Shown: positions 18,774 to 29,049, counted from the stretch's first letter. The stretch is DNA of 64,000 nt from Flavipsychrobacter stenotrophus (GCF_002954265.1 NZ_PPSL01000001.1:930001-994000), one strand, 5' to 3'. The notes: generated by a model from the letters alone, not told the origin. Translations and numbers: made by a program.

Positions 18774-19973
18774 TTGAAAAGAAGCAAATTAGTATGTGTG
18801 CTATTGTATTGCCTTCTCGCGGGAATGTATCACGTCCATGCCCAGACTAAACTATATCCACATCGCATCTCGCTGAAGAAAGGCGTAGAGCTGAATCTCA
18901 CAGTACCTAAGGGCTACAACATAGTAGTGGCTGCTGAAGGACTGCACAGACTTCGCTTTCTGGCTAAAAGCCCCGATGGCAGATTGTTTGGAACAGATAT
19001 GCATAACCTCGACGACAATAAGGAAGGTAAGATCTACTTGTTTGAAGGATGGGATAATGCAAGCAAACAATTCACAAAAGTCAGCACATTTGCAGAAAAC
19101 CTGCATAACCCTAATCAGGTTCTATTTTATACCGATAAAGGCAAAGACTACATCTACATTGCCGAAACAGATAAGCTAAGCAGGTATGAATATCACAAAG
19201 GTGATAAGATCCTAACCGGCAAGCAACAAGTCCTGGCCAATTACCCCGACTATGGCCTAAGCTACAAATATGGCGGGTGGCATCTCACCCGCAGCCTTGC
19301 ACAGCACAATGGCAAGATATACGTAAGCGTAGGCAGTAGTTGTAATGCCTGCATTGAAAAGGAAAGTGTAAGAGCCACTATTCAGGAAATGAACCCCGAT
19401 GGAACCGGGCAACGCATATTTGCATCTGGCGTACGCAATGCTGTGGGCATAAAATGGGTGAACAATACCCTATAGGCAACATTTATGGGTCGCGATCTGT
19501 TGGGGCCGGAAAAGGTTGAAGATCTGTTTGGAACCATTGAAAACGGGAAGTTTTATGGCTGGCCGTTTTATATGCAATACAGGCAGCAGATACTACCTGA
19601 TGTAGCAATGATGGACAGCGCCAAAGCACAGCATATAAAAGTACCTGGCAAACCACCGGTAGCTTACTGTGGCTTCCTCTCTCACTCCGCTCCGCTTGGC
19701 CTGGAGTATTTTCAGAATTTCAATGACCCACTACTTAATAACTCTTTTCTGGTGGCACTACACGGCTCTACATCTGTATGGCGCAAAAGAGGTAATGCTG
19801 TAGTAAAAATTACCGGCAAGAATAAGTACGAAGATATTGTAAGCGGCTTTCTTGAAGGTAAGGAAGATAAAGACCGCAAAGGCCGTCCATGCGATGTAAT
19901 GATGAATGACGCTAGTTCATTTTTTGTTACTGACGACAAGAACGGTGTGCTCTATTACATCTACAAACAATAG
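18774..19973 (+). pseudogene. PQQ-dependent sugar dehydrogenase, interrupted by one in-frame amber codon
   Basis: A beta-propeller dehydrogenase of the glucose/sorbosone dehydrogenase type, about 400 codons, split by a single TAG at 19473-19475. Both halves are in the same frame with no insertion or deletion. The first half has a signal peptide from a TTG start (LVCVLLYCLLAGMYHVHA) and motifs such as RFLAKSPDGRLFGTDM, YVSVGSSCNAC and FASGVRNAVGIKW. The second half continues with MGRDLLGPEK and GFLSHSAPLGLEYF. The broken codon falls where relatives have NTLWAT-like sequence, so TGG (Trp) to TAG is the likely change. This is a recent inactivation, a sequencing error, or a suppressed stop. Confidence 0.8.
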
Positions 19974-19992
19974 AATGGCGTTCTAAAACAAT

Positions 19993-20031
19993 TAGCGGGT
20001 ATGAATGACAATACATCATTCATACCCGCTA
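19993..20031. terminator. Bidirectional terminator between the dehydrogenase pseudogene and sdhB
   Basis: Perfect 16-bp stem TAGCGGGTATGAATGA (19993-20008) / TCATTCATACCCGCTA (20016-20031) with a 7-nt loop, placed between two convergent genes. Confidence 0.85.
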
Positions 20032-20066
20032 AATATATTAAGCTACTTCGTAGCCAACAATCTCAA

Positions 20067-20846
20067 TTAAGCCATTCCTTCTACCTTAGAGCCAGACAAC
20101 ATGCTGCCTATGTACTCACGGTTCAGACGGGCAATGTTCTCCAGAGATATTCCCTTAGGGCACTCAGCTTCACATGCACCAATGTTGGTACAGCTACCAA
20201 AACCTTCAGTATCCATCTGATTAACCATGTTGAAAGCACGTGTCATACGCTCAGGCTCGCCCTGTGGCAACAGTGCCAGATGAGAAACCTTAGCTGATAC
20301 GAACAACATAGCAGAGGCATTAGGACATGCAGCAACGCATGCACCACAACCTATGCAAGATGCAGCGGCAAATGATTCATCTGCTTTCTGCTTGTCAATT
20401 GGCAAGGCATTAGCATCTTGTGCATTACCTGTATTTACAGATATAAAGCCACCAGCCTGTATGATACGGTCGAAACCGGTACGGTCTACAACCAGATCTT
20501 TAATAACAGGGAATGCATCGGCACGCCAAGGTTCTACAGTAATTGTATCGCCATCTTCATAGGCACGCATGTGCAGCTGACAAGTAGTGTTCTGTGACCA
20601 TGGTCCGTGTGCACGACCATTGATGACCATACTGCACATACCGCAGATACCTTCACGACAATCATGATCGAAAGCGATCGGCTCTTTTCCTTCAGAAACC
20701 AGTTGTTCGTTCAATACGTCGAACATCTCCAGGAAAGACATTTCAGAAGAAACGTTCCTTACAGGGTAAGTTTCAAAACCACCCTTAGTTTTACCATTTT
20801 TCTGCTTCCACACCTTCAAGGTGAGGTTCATATTATAATGTTGCAT
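20067..20846 (-). CDS. sdhB: Succinate dehydrogenase / fumarate reductase iron-sulfur subunit
   Basis: A 259-residue iron-sulfur subunit that passes electrons from the flavoprotein to the quinone site. The [2Fe-2S] cluster ligands lie in CREGICGMC and the later Cys of TTCQLHM. The [4Fe-4S] motif is [13 protein letters not shown], and the third cluster is bound by [15 protein letters not shown] plus the first motif's distal Cys. The protein is cytoplasmic on the membrane face. The gene is the last of the operon sdhC-sdhA-sdhB, 79 nt after sdhA. An internal Met (MNLTLKVW) five codons in is an alternative start. Confidence 0.96.
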   Translation of the reverse strand: MQHYNMNLTLKVWKQKNGKTKGGFETYPVRNVSSEMSFLEMFDVLNEQLVSEGKEPIAFDHDCREGICGMCSMVINGRAHGPWSQNTTCQLHMRAYEDGDTITVEPWRADAFPVIKDLVVDRTGFDRIIQAGGFISVNTGNAQDANALPIDKQKADESFAAASCIGCGACVAACPNASAMLFVSAKVSHLALLPQGEPERMTRAFNMVNQMDTEGFGSCTNIGACEAECPKGISLENIARLNREYIGSMLSGSKVEGMA

Positions 20847-20925
20847 ACTTTTTCAATTTGACAATTGGACAATTTGGCAATGAGCCAATTTACCGTTTGT
20901 GGGTAGCAATAATTTTTAGTTTCAA

Positions 20926-22902
20926 TTACTTGTAACTTCTAGAACTAGGATGAACAACCTCATAAATAAGATCTTCTTTGTGTAGTTCAAACTGACCAAC
21001 ACCCTTATATTCCCATGCAGCTACGTACATAAACTTTTCATCATCACGAAGCGCTTCACCATCTTCTGTCTGGTACTCCTCGCGGAAGTGACCGCCACAG
21101 CTTTCGTTACGGTTCAATGCATCAATACACATCAGCTCGCCAAGCTCTATAAAGTCAGCAACGCGGCCGGCCTTATCCAGCTCAGGATTGAACTCATCTA
21201 CATCACCCGGGATACGAACGTTACTCCAGAACTCTTTACGCAATGCGCCTATCTCAGCAATAGCTTCTTTCAATCCTTTTTCATTACGAGCCATACCGCA
21301 CTTCTCCCACATGATCTTACCCAGGCGTTTGTGGAAACTTTCCACGCTTTCAGTACCCTTAATGCTCATGAGCTTATTGATACGATCGCTTACTTCTTTC
21401 TCTGCAGCTACGAATGCAGGATGATCTGTAGGTATTGCCTTTGTGCGGATATCATCTGCAAGACGGTTACCCAAAGTGTAAGGGATAACGAAGTAACCAT
21501 CAGCAAGACCCTGCATAAGTGCAGATGCACCCAGGCGGTTAGCACCATGATCACTGAAGTTAGCCTCGCCCAAAGCATACAAGCCAGGGACGGTGGTCAT
21601 CAGCTCATAATCTACCCAAAGTCCACCCATTGTATAGTGTACTGCAGGATATATACGCATTGGCATTTCGTAAGGATTTTCACCGGTGATCTTTTCGTAC
21701 ATGTCGAAAAGGTTACCATACTTCTCCTTTACTACGCCCTTACCTAATGCAATAATTTCGTCTTTGCTGGTGTTTGGCTTACCTTGTTTGTTAGCTTCTA
21801 TCTTGCCATAACGCTCAATAGCTGCGCCGAAATCAAGATATACCGCCATCTTAGATGAACCTACACCATAACCTGCATCGCAACGCTCTTTAGCCGCACG
21901 GCTGGCAACGTCACGTGGTACAAGGTTACCGAAGGCAGGATACCTGCGCTCCAGGTAGTAGTCGCGCTCTTCTTCCTTGATCTCAGAAGGTTTGCGCTGA
22001 TCGTTCTTTTGTTTTGGCACCCAGATACGACCATCATTACGCAACGACTCAGACATCAGCGTAAGCTTAGACTGGTGATCGCCACTAACAGGGATACATG
22101 TAGGGTGGATCTGTGTAAAGCAAGGGTTACCAAAGAATGCACCTTGTTTGTGTGCCTTCCATGCTGCGGTAACATTGCTACCCATTGCATTTGTAGACAA
22201 GTAGAATACGTTACCATAACCACCCGTGCATAATAAAACTGCATGACCAAAATGGCGCTCCAGCTCACCTGTTACCAGGTTACGGGCTATGATACCACGG
22301 GCTACCCCGTCTACCATTACCACATCCAGCATTTCATGTCGCGAATGCATTTCTACATTACCCAAAGAAACCTGGCGCTCAAGACCCTGGTAAGCACCTA
22401 TCAATAACTGCTGACCTGTCTGGCCTGCAGCATAGAACGTACGCTGTACCTGTGTACCACCAAATGAACGGTTGCTTAGCAAGCCACCATATTCACGTGC
22501 AAACGGCACTCCGGCGGCTACGCACTGGTCAATGATGTTGGCACTCACTTCTGCAAGACGGTGCACATTGCCTTCACGGGCACGGTAGTCACCACCTTTA
22601 ATTGTATCGTAGAAAAGGCGATAAGTACTATCACCATCATTCTGGTAATTTTTTGCGGCATTGATACCACCTTGTGCAGCAATCGAGTGCGCACGGCGGG
22701 GACTATCCTGAAAGCAGAATGCTTTTACCTTATAGCCCATTTCACCAAGAGATGCGGCTGCAGAAGCGCCGGCGAGACCGGTACCTACTACTATGATCTC
22801 TAATGAACGCTTATTGGCAGGGTTAACCAACTTACAAGTCGCCTTGTATGTTTTCCATTTGGAATCTATCGGACCTGCTGGTATTTTAGAAATAAGTGGC
22901 AT
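20926..22902 (-). CDS. sdhA: Succinate dehydrogenase / fumarate reductase flavoprotein subunit
   Basis: A 658-residue FAD subunit that oxidises succinate to fumarate (or the reverse). The N-terminal dinucleotide-binding motif is [17 protein letters not shown], and the FAD-histidine linkage region is [18 protein letters not shown]. Active-site segments include [18 protein letters not shown] and the substrate-binding region [14 protein letters not shown]. The near-C-terminal [11 protein letters not shown] is typical. Length is normal for the epsilon/Bacteroidota type (type B) enzyme. The gene is 81 nt after sdhC. Confidence 0.97.
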   Translation of the reverse strand: MPLISKIPAGPIDSKWKTYKATCKLVNPANKRSLEIIVVGTGLAGASAAASLGEMGYKVKAFCFQDSPRRAHSIAAQGGINAAKNYQNDGDSTYRLFYDTIKGGDYRAREGNVHRLAEVSANIIDQCVAAGVPFAREYGGLLSNRSFGGTQVQRTFYAAGQTGQQLLIGAYQGLERQVSLGNVEMHSRHEMLDVVMVDGVARGIIARNLVTGELERHFGHAVLLCTGGYGNVFYLSTNAMGSNVTAAWKAHKQGAFFGNPCFTQIHPTCIPVSGDHQSKLTLMSESLRNDGRIWVPKQKNDQRKPSEIKEEERDYYLERRYPAFGNLVPRDVASRAAKERCDAGYGVGSSKMAVYLDFGAAIERYGKIEANKQGKPNTSKDEIIALGKGVVKEKYGNLFDMYEKITGENPYEMPMRIYPAVHYTMGGLWVDYELMTTVPGLYALGEANFSDHGANRLGASALMQGLADGYFVIPYTLGNRLADDIRTKAIPTDHPAFVAAEKEVSDRINKLMSIKGTESVESFHKRLGKIMWEKCGMARNEKGLKEAIAEIGALRKEFWSNVRIPGDVDEFNPELDKAGRVADFIELGELMCIDALNRNESCGGHFREEYQTEDGEALRDDEKFMYVAAWEYKGVGQFELHKEDLIYEVVHPSSRSYK

Positions 22903-22983
22903 ATATAAAAGAAGTCAAAAGTTAAAAGTAAAAACCTTAAATGCTGACCGCCGAAGCAGTAGCAGAACTTATGTGGATATAGA

Positions 22984-23652
22984 TCAGGCTAACCAGTTCA
23001 TAAAGAACGCAACCGGCATAGCAATGAATATCAACGGAACGATGATAGAAAATGCGATACCTGTAGTCTTGATCAAACCTTTATACCTTGAAGTACCCAG
23101 GCCCAGTGTCTGGAAAGCACTGTAGAAACCATGTACCAGGTGCCATCCCAGAGAGATACAACCAAAGATGTACACACCTACTACCCATGCAGTCTGGAAT
23201 TCTTCCTTCATCATGTGATAAAGATCCTTTTCACCATTACCTGTTATCTGTGAGAAACGGTTAGGCGCCCAGAACTTAGACAGGTGCATGATAAGGAACA
23301 ACAAGATCAGCGTACCAAGCAAAGCCATGCTGCGGCTGTACCAGGGGCTAGTAGCGCTACCTGCATTTACCGCATAACGGTTAGTACGGCGGCTCCTGTT
23401 TTTAGACCATAAAGCAAGGCCCTGAATAACATGCAACAGCAGGAAGCCCATCAGGCCTATCTCCACAGTGCGGATAAGGAAGTTCGTACCCATAAAATGG
23501 GCAGCTTCCGTAAAACGAGCGCCACCATCATTATAAAAGATCTGGGCGTTAATGTAACAATGGACGATCAAAAACGTAATGAGGAACAAACCCGTTAATG
23601 ACATTTGTAGCTTTTTCCCAATGGAAGTGCTAAAGTAATTTTTCCAGCTCAT
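22984..23652 (-). CDS. sdhC: Succinate dehydrogenase cytochrome b subunit
   Basis: A 222-residue integral membrane subunit, the single-polypeptide diheme type that replaces separate SdhC and SdhD. Five hydrophobic segments are visible (for example ITFLIVHCYINAQIFY, GFLLLHVIQGLALW, LGTLILLFLIMHLSKFW, VGVYIFGCISLGWHLVHGF and the C-terminal FSIIVPLIFIAMPVAFF). Membrane histidines available for heme are His31, and those in LLHVIQG, IMHLSKF and WHLVHGF. It anchors SdhAB and reacts with menaquinone. It is first in the operon, with a -7 box upstream. Confidence 0.94.
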   Translation of the reverse strand: MSWKNYFSTSIGKKLQMSLTGLFLITFLIVHCYINAQIFYNDGGARFTEAAHFMGTNFLIRTVEIGLMGFLLLHVIQGLALWSKNRSRRTNRYAVNAGSATSPWYSRSMALLGTLILLFLIMHLSKFWAPNRFSQITGNGEKDLYHMMKEEFQTAWVVGVYIFGCISLGWHLVHGFYSAFQTLGLGTSRYKGLIKTTGIAFSIIVPLIFIAMPVAFFMNWLA

Positions 23653-23695
23653 GCGAATCCGGCAGAATTTAGTGTAGAAAGTGAAAAATGTGGCA

Positions 23696-23703
23696 CAAAG
23701 ATA
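23696..23703 (-). promoter_or_regulatory. Candidate -7 promoter element of sdhCAB
   Basis: TATCTTTG on the minus strand matches TAnnTTTG and lies 43 nt before the sdhC start. Confidence 0.5.
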
Positions 23704-23824
23704 ATCATCAATTTTTTAAAAGCATAGCAATACTACAAATTGCTGAAAACTATTTACATAAAGCGAAATTTTAGATAAGATTAGCAATCATCACGACGTG
23801 TTATTTATAAGATCTTTAAGCATA

Positions 23825-24529
23825 TTATTTCTTATTAAATTGTTCATCGGTAAGACCTGTATTAATAGCGTAACTCAGGTAATTGATCTCTATCGTTCCC
23901 TTCTGCGCTTTGGGTGTAGCGTCCTTTGCCGCCGTTGGCACTTCATTATTATAGTCCATGGTCACGCCCTTGGGTAGCTTGTAATCCTTTACATCCATAT
24001 ATATGGTCACTTTATCTGGCAGGCCGTATGACATGTATTTATTGAAGTCAAGATCCATGATCACAGTACCATCGTTGCGGGTGGTAGTTTCTGCCCTTAC
24101 TGCTACCAGGTTAGCCTCATCTATCCACAGCTTGGTCAGCACAATGTTGTTCATATCATCTTCGGGTATCACTTTTACCAATCGCAGTTTCTTTCCCTTT
24201 ACGGTTACGTTGCCTATGTCTATCACAGTCACATTACCTACCGGTATCAGGTTGCTTATCGTCAGATTGATATTCTTCTTTGGCAGCATGGACAAACCTC
24301 CGTTCCTTTCCAACCGCATTTTATCCGGTGCCTTAAATAGTAATGTTCCCTTTAGTTGCGGTATGCGCATAAAGCTCACATCTATCTTCATTTTCACATC
24401 GGCACGGTAATCCTTTACAGTTGCTATCTTAGTACGTAAAGTATAAAAAAGTTTTGTAGCATCATCTGCACGTACCTTATAAGAAACTAACGTAAGCAAA
24501 ACGAACAATATTGATATATACTTCCTCAT
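23825..24529 (-). CDS. LolA-like exported outer-membrane lipoprotein carrier family protein
   Basis: A 234-residue exported protein with a signal peptide (MRKYISILFVLLTLVSYKVRA). The mature part resembles LolA/LolB-fold lipoprotein-sorting proteins: a TIATVKDYRADVKMKI opening, LKGTLLFKAPDKMRLERNG and the beta strand TKLWIDEANLVAVRAETTT. It could carry lipoproteins or lipids in the periplasm. Its start overlaps the ABC permease stop by 4 nt, so it belongs to a three-gene operon ATPase-permease-LolA-like. That suggests the exporter and this protein share a substrate, which is an inference. Confidence 0.8.
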   Translation of the reverse strand: MRKYISILFVLLTLVSYKVRADDATKLFYTLRTKIATVKDYRADVKMKIDVSFMRIPQLKGTLLFKAPDKMRLERNGGLSMLPKKNINLTISNLIPVGNVTVIDIGNVTVKGKKLRLVKVIPEDDMNNIVLTKLWIDEANLVAVRAETTTRNDGTVIMDLDFNKYMSYGLPDKVTIYMDVKDYKLPKGVTMDYNNEVPTAAKDATPKAQKGTIEINYLSYAINTGLTDEQFNKK

Positions 24530-25365
24530 GACTTAATATCTTTCTTGTTGAAATAAAACACTGTAAGTAACAGAAAACCAACAGTATATAACACCAGCAC
24601 TACCGCACTCTTACCTATTGCCGCGTATGGTACAGGATCATCAAAAAAGCCCTTCCACCCTATCATGTGCGTGGTAAGCAGATAAGGCTTTATGATGGTA
24701 AATAGCGGCAACTCCAAGTTAGAGAGTATGGTTAACACCACCACTATACCCATGGTTGATATGATAGGTCCGATTGAATTATCGGCAAATGCTGATAGGA
24801 GTAAGGACATAGATGCAATAGTGGTCATGGCTAGCACCGCAAAAGCAAAGGCAAGTCCATAGCGCCACATCACATCATTCTGCAAGATCATGATAAATGA
24901 ATCACTCTTCAGGTTGATCATATCTCCCTTTCCAAAAAGCAATAGCGAGAAGAACAGCGCAACTACCGCCAACCAAACAATTAACAATACAGTGTAGATA
25001 AAGCTACTTAAGAACTTGGCCATCACTATTTTAGGTCTGGAAATAGGCTTGGTCAATAACAGCCTTAATGTCCCCAGATTAGCCTCACCTGCCAGCGCAT
25101 CGCCCGCCACCAATGCCACCAACAGTGGAATGTGAATAAGTAGTGATTGCAGGATAATGTAGGTGATCAGGTACCCGTTAAGGATGTTCCCCTGTATATC
25201 GAACTGCTCGTTAACACCCGACAATGCAAAGTTCACAAACCCCTTACCATCAGTCAGCATAGCCAGCTGAATAACAAAAGTGATAGCAGTAACTATACCA
25301 AAACTGATATAGGTTCTTGGCCTCCTGAAAATTTTATATAGCTCTATTCGTAATAACTGTATCAT
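24526..25365 (-). CDS. ABC transporter permease (ABC-2 type)
   Basis: A 279-residue permease with six predicted membrane segments (for example SFGIVTAITFVIQLAML, YIILQSLLIHIPLLVALVAG, FIYTVLLIVWLAVVALFFSLLLF, AFAVLAMTTIASMSLLLSAFA, GIVVVLTILSNL, VLVLYTVGFLLLTVFYF). The start was set at MIQLLRIELYKIFRRPRTY, the usual opening of ABC-2 permeases, and not at the longer upstream frame. It overlaps the ATPase gene by 32 nt and the LolA-like gene by 4 nt. The segment LLTKPISRPKIVMAKFLSSF is typical of the DRA/GldF-like permeases. The substrate is unknown. Confidence 0.88.
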   Translation of the reverse strand: MIQLLRIELYKIFRRPRTYISFGIVTAITFVIQLAMLTDGKGFVNFALSGVNEQFDIQGNILNGYLITYIILQSLLIHIPLLVALVAGDALAGEANLGTLRLLLTKPISRPKIVMAKFLSSFIYTVLLIVWLAVVALFFSLLLFGKGDMINLKSDSFIMILQNDVMWRYGLAFAFAVLAMTTIASMSLLLSAFADNSIGPIISTMGIVVVLTILSNLELPLFTIIKPYLLTTHMIGWKGFFDDPVPYAAIGKSAVVLVLYTVGFLLLTVFYFNKKDIKS

Positions 25366-26287
25366 CTGTAAGGGATAAAAAGTAAGCTTCCAATGAATGT
25401 TTTGACCTGATCTCTGTAACACCTATACCCTGCCCCACCAGCCAACTATTCAACTGCGGCGTTCGTTCAGGATTCATCTTAAAGGTAAGCGAGCCATGTT
25501 TTGCAGTGCGGAGCATAGATTTCCATTCACTACCCTCAATTTTATGTTGTATTGCATCATCGGGCAAAATGTCTATCTCAATAAATGTCTCATCCGGGTT
25601 GAGCAATGAATTCACCTTGCCTTCAACCACCTTCTTACCCTTATGGATGATGATCATACTGGTGGCTACCTGCTCTATCTCGTACAAAAGGTGTGATGAA
25701 ATCAATATCGTCTTACCATGATCGCGACTGAGCGAAAGGATCAATGCACGCATTTCTGCTATTCCCTGCGGGTCAAGGCCATTGGTAGGCTCATCCAAAA
25801 TCAGCAGATCAGGCTTGTGTACAAGCGCTATGGCTATGCCCAGGCGCTGCTTCATACCTTGCGAATAAGCTTTTACTTTATCTTGCTCGCGGCCCTTTAA
25901 TCCCACAATTTCCAGAACCTCATGTAACCTTGCAGCTTTTATAGTGCTATCACTCAGTGCAGCAAACATCTTCAGATTATCCCAACCCGAGAGATATCCA
26001 TACATATCAGGGCGCTCAATGATAGCACCTATCTTACTTAGTAAATGCCTTCGTCCATTATTAAACTCCTCTCCATCTATATATATACTGCCACTATCCG
26101 GAAAGATAAGCCCAAGCAACATACGCATAGTAGTACTTTTCCCAGCACCATTCTGACCAAGAAAACCATAAATATCCCCATGGTTTATTGTAAATGACAG
26201 ATCGGTTACAGCCTTGAAGTGCTTAAATGACTTTGATAAATTCCGCGTTTCAATAATAGATCCCAAAACACAAGTTTGAACCTGCAA
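25334..26287 (-). CDS. ABC transporter ATP-binding protein
   Basis: A 317-residue ATPase of the multidrug/antibiotic exporter class. It has Walker A GQNGAGKST, the Q-loop region, the signature YSQGMKQRLGIA, Walker B LLILDEPTNGLDPQG and the switch His in ISSHLL. The C-terminal about 85 residues form the extra domain common to this class. No ATG lies at the front; the start is a TTG at 26287 or 26266 (the latter gives GSIIETRNLSKSF), so the exact N-terminus is uncertain. It is the first gene of the operon with the permease and LolA-like protein. Confidence 0.92.
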   Translation of the reverse strand: MQVQTCVLGSIIETRNLSKSFKHFKAVTDLSFTINHGDIYGFLGQNGAGKSTTMRMLLGLIFPDSGSIYIDGEEFNNGRRHLLSKIGAIIERPDMYGYLSGWDNLKMFAALSDSTIKAARLHEVLEIVGLKGREQDKVKAYSQGMKQRLGIAIALVHKPDLLILDEPTNGLDPQGIAEMRALILSLSRDHGKTILISSHLLYEIEQVATSMIIIHKGKKVVEGKVNSLLNPDETFIEIDILPDDAIQHKIEGSEWKSMLRTAKHGSLTFKMNPERTPQLNSWLVGQGIGVTEIRSKHSLEAYFLSLTDDTVITNRAI

Positions 26288-26520
26288 GTTACGTCACAAT
26301 CAGCCTATTGTACGACTTAACTATATACCTATTTCCAATACCGCTTATGCTTTGTTTAATATTTATTTAAAATAATTAAACATTTTGATGGAGCAGCAAA
26401 ACTGTTCTTGCCAATTATCCGTAAATAAGATAGCCACATATTGATAAACAGGAAATTGTGCATACCGGAACGTACAACTATGTACAACCCGTACAATCAA
26501 TTCCTAAAAACAACTGAAAT

Positions 26521-27252
26521 ATGATCACCAACGAAGAACAAAGACAGAATGCGGTAAAGCGCTTTGACAATTACAATTTCAACCTGAATAAGGGTCTGGA
26601 AGATATACTTACCCTTACAGCCGAGATCTGTGAAACGCCGGTTGCATTTATTACGCTTATAGATGCTGACGCGCAACAATTTAAAGTTTGCAAAGGCATG
26701 GATGTAGTGCAGATGCCAAGAGATACTTCATTTTGTACCCACACAATAATGGACACTGGCGTGATGGTGGTAGAAGATCCGCTAAAGGATGAGCGGTTTT
26801 CGTCAATTCCATTGGTTGCGAACCAACCTTATATCAGATTCTACGCCGGTGCACCTTTGGCAACAGAAGATGGGCAGAATATTGGCACCCTATGCGTGCT
26901 GGATGCACAACCCAAAAGTTTGCCACTGGCTAAGCAGCACATGCTGGGCATTCTGGCAAAACAGGCTATCCACCTTATGGAACTGGATCTGTGCCTGAAG
27001 CTACTAAACCAGAAAAACAACCACATAACGCTACAAAATAAAACCCTCCGGGATATTGCCTTTACCCAGGCACATGAATTCAGAGGGCCGCTGTCATCAT
27101 TAATAGGATTCATGAATCTTATAAAAGAAGATGACTATCAAGCGCCAAGAGAGTACCTGATAATGATGGATGAGGTGGTGCAAAAACTGGACGAGAAGAT
27201 ATTACTTGTTGTAAAAAGCACTGAACAAGCAAGAGAAGTGTACCTGGCGTGA
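26521..27252 (+). CDS. GAF-domain protein with a histidine-kinase dimerisation-like tail and no ATPase domain
   Basis: A 243-residue cytoplasmic protein. Residues about 22-150 form a GAF domain of the sensor-kinase type (ETPVAFITLIDADAQQFKV, FCTHTIMDTGVMVVED, FYAGAPLATEDGQNIGTLCVLD). A coiled segment leads to a histidine-kinase H-box-like motif AHEFRGPLSSLIGFMNLI with His185, and the protein ends about 58 residues later. There is no HATPase domain, so it cannot autophosphorylate by itself. It could be a phosphotransfer partner, a dimerisation adaptor or a truncated kinase. It stands alone and has a terminator. Confidence 0.8.
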   Translation: MITNEEQRQNAVKRFDNYNFNLNKGLEDILTLTAEICETPVAFITLIDADAQQFKVCKGMDVVQMPRDTSFCTHTIMDTGVMVVEDPLKDERFSSIPLVANQPYIRFYAGAPLATEDGQNIGTLCVLDAQPKSLPLAKQHMLGILAKQAIHLMELDLCLKLLNQKNNHITLQNKTLRDIAFTQAHEFRGPLSSLIGFMNLIKEDDYQAPREYLIMMDEVVQKLDEKILLVVKSTEQAREVYLA

Positions 27253-27277
27253 AAATAAAAAATGTAGAAATATACCC

Positions 27278-27307
27278 ACCCCGCACCTTGTGCGGGGTAT
27301 TTCTTTT
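27278..27307 (+). terminator. Terminator of the GAF-protein gene
   Basis: Stem ACCCCGCA (27278-27285) / TGCGGGGT (27291-27298) with a 5-nt loop, followed by a T-rich stretch, 25 nt after the stop. Confidence 0.8.
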
Positions 27308-27412
27308 AATATGATGCTGCGACGTGAAAACGAGCAAATGCTATCGTATGAGTGAAACACGTGTTTTCATCTAATGGGAAGTCACGAGGTGCTTATCATT
27401 GAAAAATATAAT

Positions 27413-27970
27413 TTACAATGAGTACCTCGGAGGAATAGCAAAATCATACGCCACATTATTCACCAACCTGATGAGATATTTACTAAAATCGAGCATATGA
27501 TATTCATGCACATCATCATCGGGCTTAGCAGCAAAACAAGACATACGGGTTGACGAATCCTGCCGTATTAAAATGTGGCTGGTGTATAACATGTTTGTGA
27601 ATTGTTGTTGCAATTCATGCTGAACTGCTCCTGGAAATGATTTGTACGTAAGTGTGTCTGCAATTACCATATACTGCCTATCATCTACTGCCAATATATC
27701 TTTCACTACATAATACTCATTCACTGTTGTATCTCTGATCTTCTCTAGCAAGCTAAAATCCGGAGTCAGCTCCCGTTCTACCTCTACATAATATATAAGG
27801 TGCGAAAGTGTTGCAGCATATGCTGCAGGTGAAAGTGATCCATTATGTAGATCATCAATTACATTCCACGATTTTCGCTTTACTCTTTCCCGCTTTTTGT
27901 ACCGCCGCCATAAAAAGAAACCAATTACTAAAAGGGCCAGGAGATATAAAGCGATCATAGGTGCAGGCAT
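27413..27970 (-). CDS. Membrane-anchored protein of unknown function
   Basis: A 185-residue protein not recognised. The chosen start (MPAPMIALYLLALLVIGFFLWRR) gives one N-terminal membrane segment followed by a basic stop-transfer stretch (RRYKKRERVKRKSW). The rest is predicted soluble and cytoplasmic, with no clear motif. A longer frame upstream lacks an ATG and runs into the divergent AraC gene, so it was not used. The gene diverges from the AraC regulator, from which it is separated by about 160 nt, so shared regulation is possible. Confidence 0.6.
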   Translation of the reverse strand: MPAPMIALYLLALLVIGFFLWRRYKKRERVKRKSWNVIDDLHNGSLSPAAYAATLSHLIYYVEVERELTPDFSLLEKIRDTTVNEYYVVKDILAVDDRQYMVIADTLTYKSFPGAVQHELQQQFTNMLYTSHILIRQDSSTRMSCFAAKPDDDVHEYHMLDFSKYLIRLVNNVAYDFAIPPRYSL

Positions 27971-28129
27971 AATGTAAAGATAATTGAAGCTAATGTGGTT
28001 GACAAACGCTAAATGTATTGATTGGTCAAATGCTATCCACGCAGAAAAATACTTAATGTAATTGTGGGAAACGAATTTTTTGGTGACCAAACCAATAACC
28101 ACGAAGATCCAAATAACTACCTTTGCTCC

Positions 28130-29032
28130 ATGCTCCCCCAGCTCACAGAAAACAACGTTCCCATCTATACACTCGAACAAACGAGCAGGCACGGCAGTAA
28201 AGAATTTGAAATAGTTCGGGCTGCCGGATTAACGCACTATCAAAAAGAGCTGTTTTTTGTGCCTCATAGAAAAAGGTTCTACCTTTTGGTTTTCCTTAGG
28301 TCAGGCAAAAGCCGGCATTGGGTGGATATGGTGCCCTATATTGTAAAGCCGGACACGCTTTATTTCTCTTCACCGTATCAGGTGATCTTAAAAGAAGAAA
28401 TATCATCAGGTATTCCATTTGAAGCCACGTCAATTTGTTTTACCGAAGAGTTTCTGGATATTGAAGATGATGGGCTACTAAGCAAGTTACCTATTATCCA
28501 AAACCAATACAACGGCCATGAGCTCAATCTCTCGCCGGCTGATGTTGCCTTCGTAGATGATATATCTCTAAAACTATTAGCAGAATTCCACAACAAACAA
28601 GGTTGGCAAAAGAACATGTTACTCGCCTACCTGCGGGTACTACTCATTTATCTCAGTCGCCTCTATAATGAGCAATTTACCGCACCCGACAAGTCGCCCG
28701 AACGTGAATTGTTCAATCGCTTCAAAGCTTTGGTAAGCAACCACTTTACTGAGCACCACGATGTGGCTGCTTATGCTGATATGCTCAACCTGTCTGCTGG
28801 CCATTTCAGCGAACTGATAAAGAAACAAAGTGGCAGAACACCTATTGAGCACATACACGACCACCTGCTGCTTGAAGCAAAGCGTATGCTTTTTCATACA
28901 GAGGCGTCCGTGAAAGAGATCGCCTTTCAGTTGGGTTTTGAAGAGGCATCCTACTTCAACAGGTTCTTTAAGCGCCTTACATCCGGCACTCCACTCAGCT
29001 ACCGCAGCACCATCCGCGAAATGTACTATTAA
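28130..29032 (+). CDS. AraC-family transcriptional regulator
   Basis: A 300-residue regulator starting at MLPQLTENNVPIYTLEQ. The N-terminal part (about residues 1-180) is a cupin-like sensing region (KELFFVPHRKRFYLLVFLRSG). The C-terminal AraC domain has two helix-turn-helix motifs: VAAYADMLNLSAGHFSELIKK and SVKEIAFQLGFEEASYFNRFFKR. It lies 78 nt before a short-chain dehydrogenase gene on the same strand, but that gene has its own promoter-like sequence. The SDR is a likely target, by inference from position. Confidence 0.88.
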   Translation: MLPQLTENNVPIYTLEQTSRHGSKEFEIVRAAGLTHYQKELFFVPHRKRFYLLVFLRSGKSRHWVDMVPYIVKPDTLYFSSPYQVILKEEISSGIPFEATSICFTEEFLDIEDDGLLSKLPIIQNQYNGHELNLSPADVAFVDDISLKLLAEFHNKQGWQKNMLLAYLRVLLIYLSRLYNEQFTAPDKSPERELFNRFKALVSNHFTEHHDVAAYADMLNLSAGHFSELIKKQSGRTPIEHIHDHLLLEAKRMLFHTEASVKEIAFQLGFEEASYFNRFFKRLTSGTPLSYRSTIREMYY

Positions 29033-29049
29033 TACCCGCAGAAGTATAA

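Noticed and set aside
20847-20925. Possible attenuator in the sdhA-sdhB gap
   Set aside because: The best stem, TTGGC/GCCAA, is only 5 bp, too weak to call.
27971-28192. N-terminal extension of the membrane protein at 27413
   Set aside because: The extra residues do not fit a signal peptide or domain, lack an ATG start, and overlap the divergent AraC gene.
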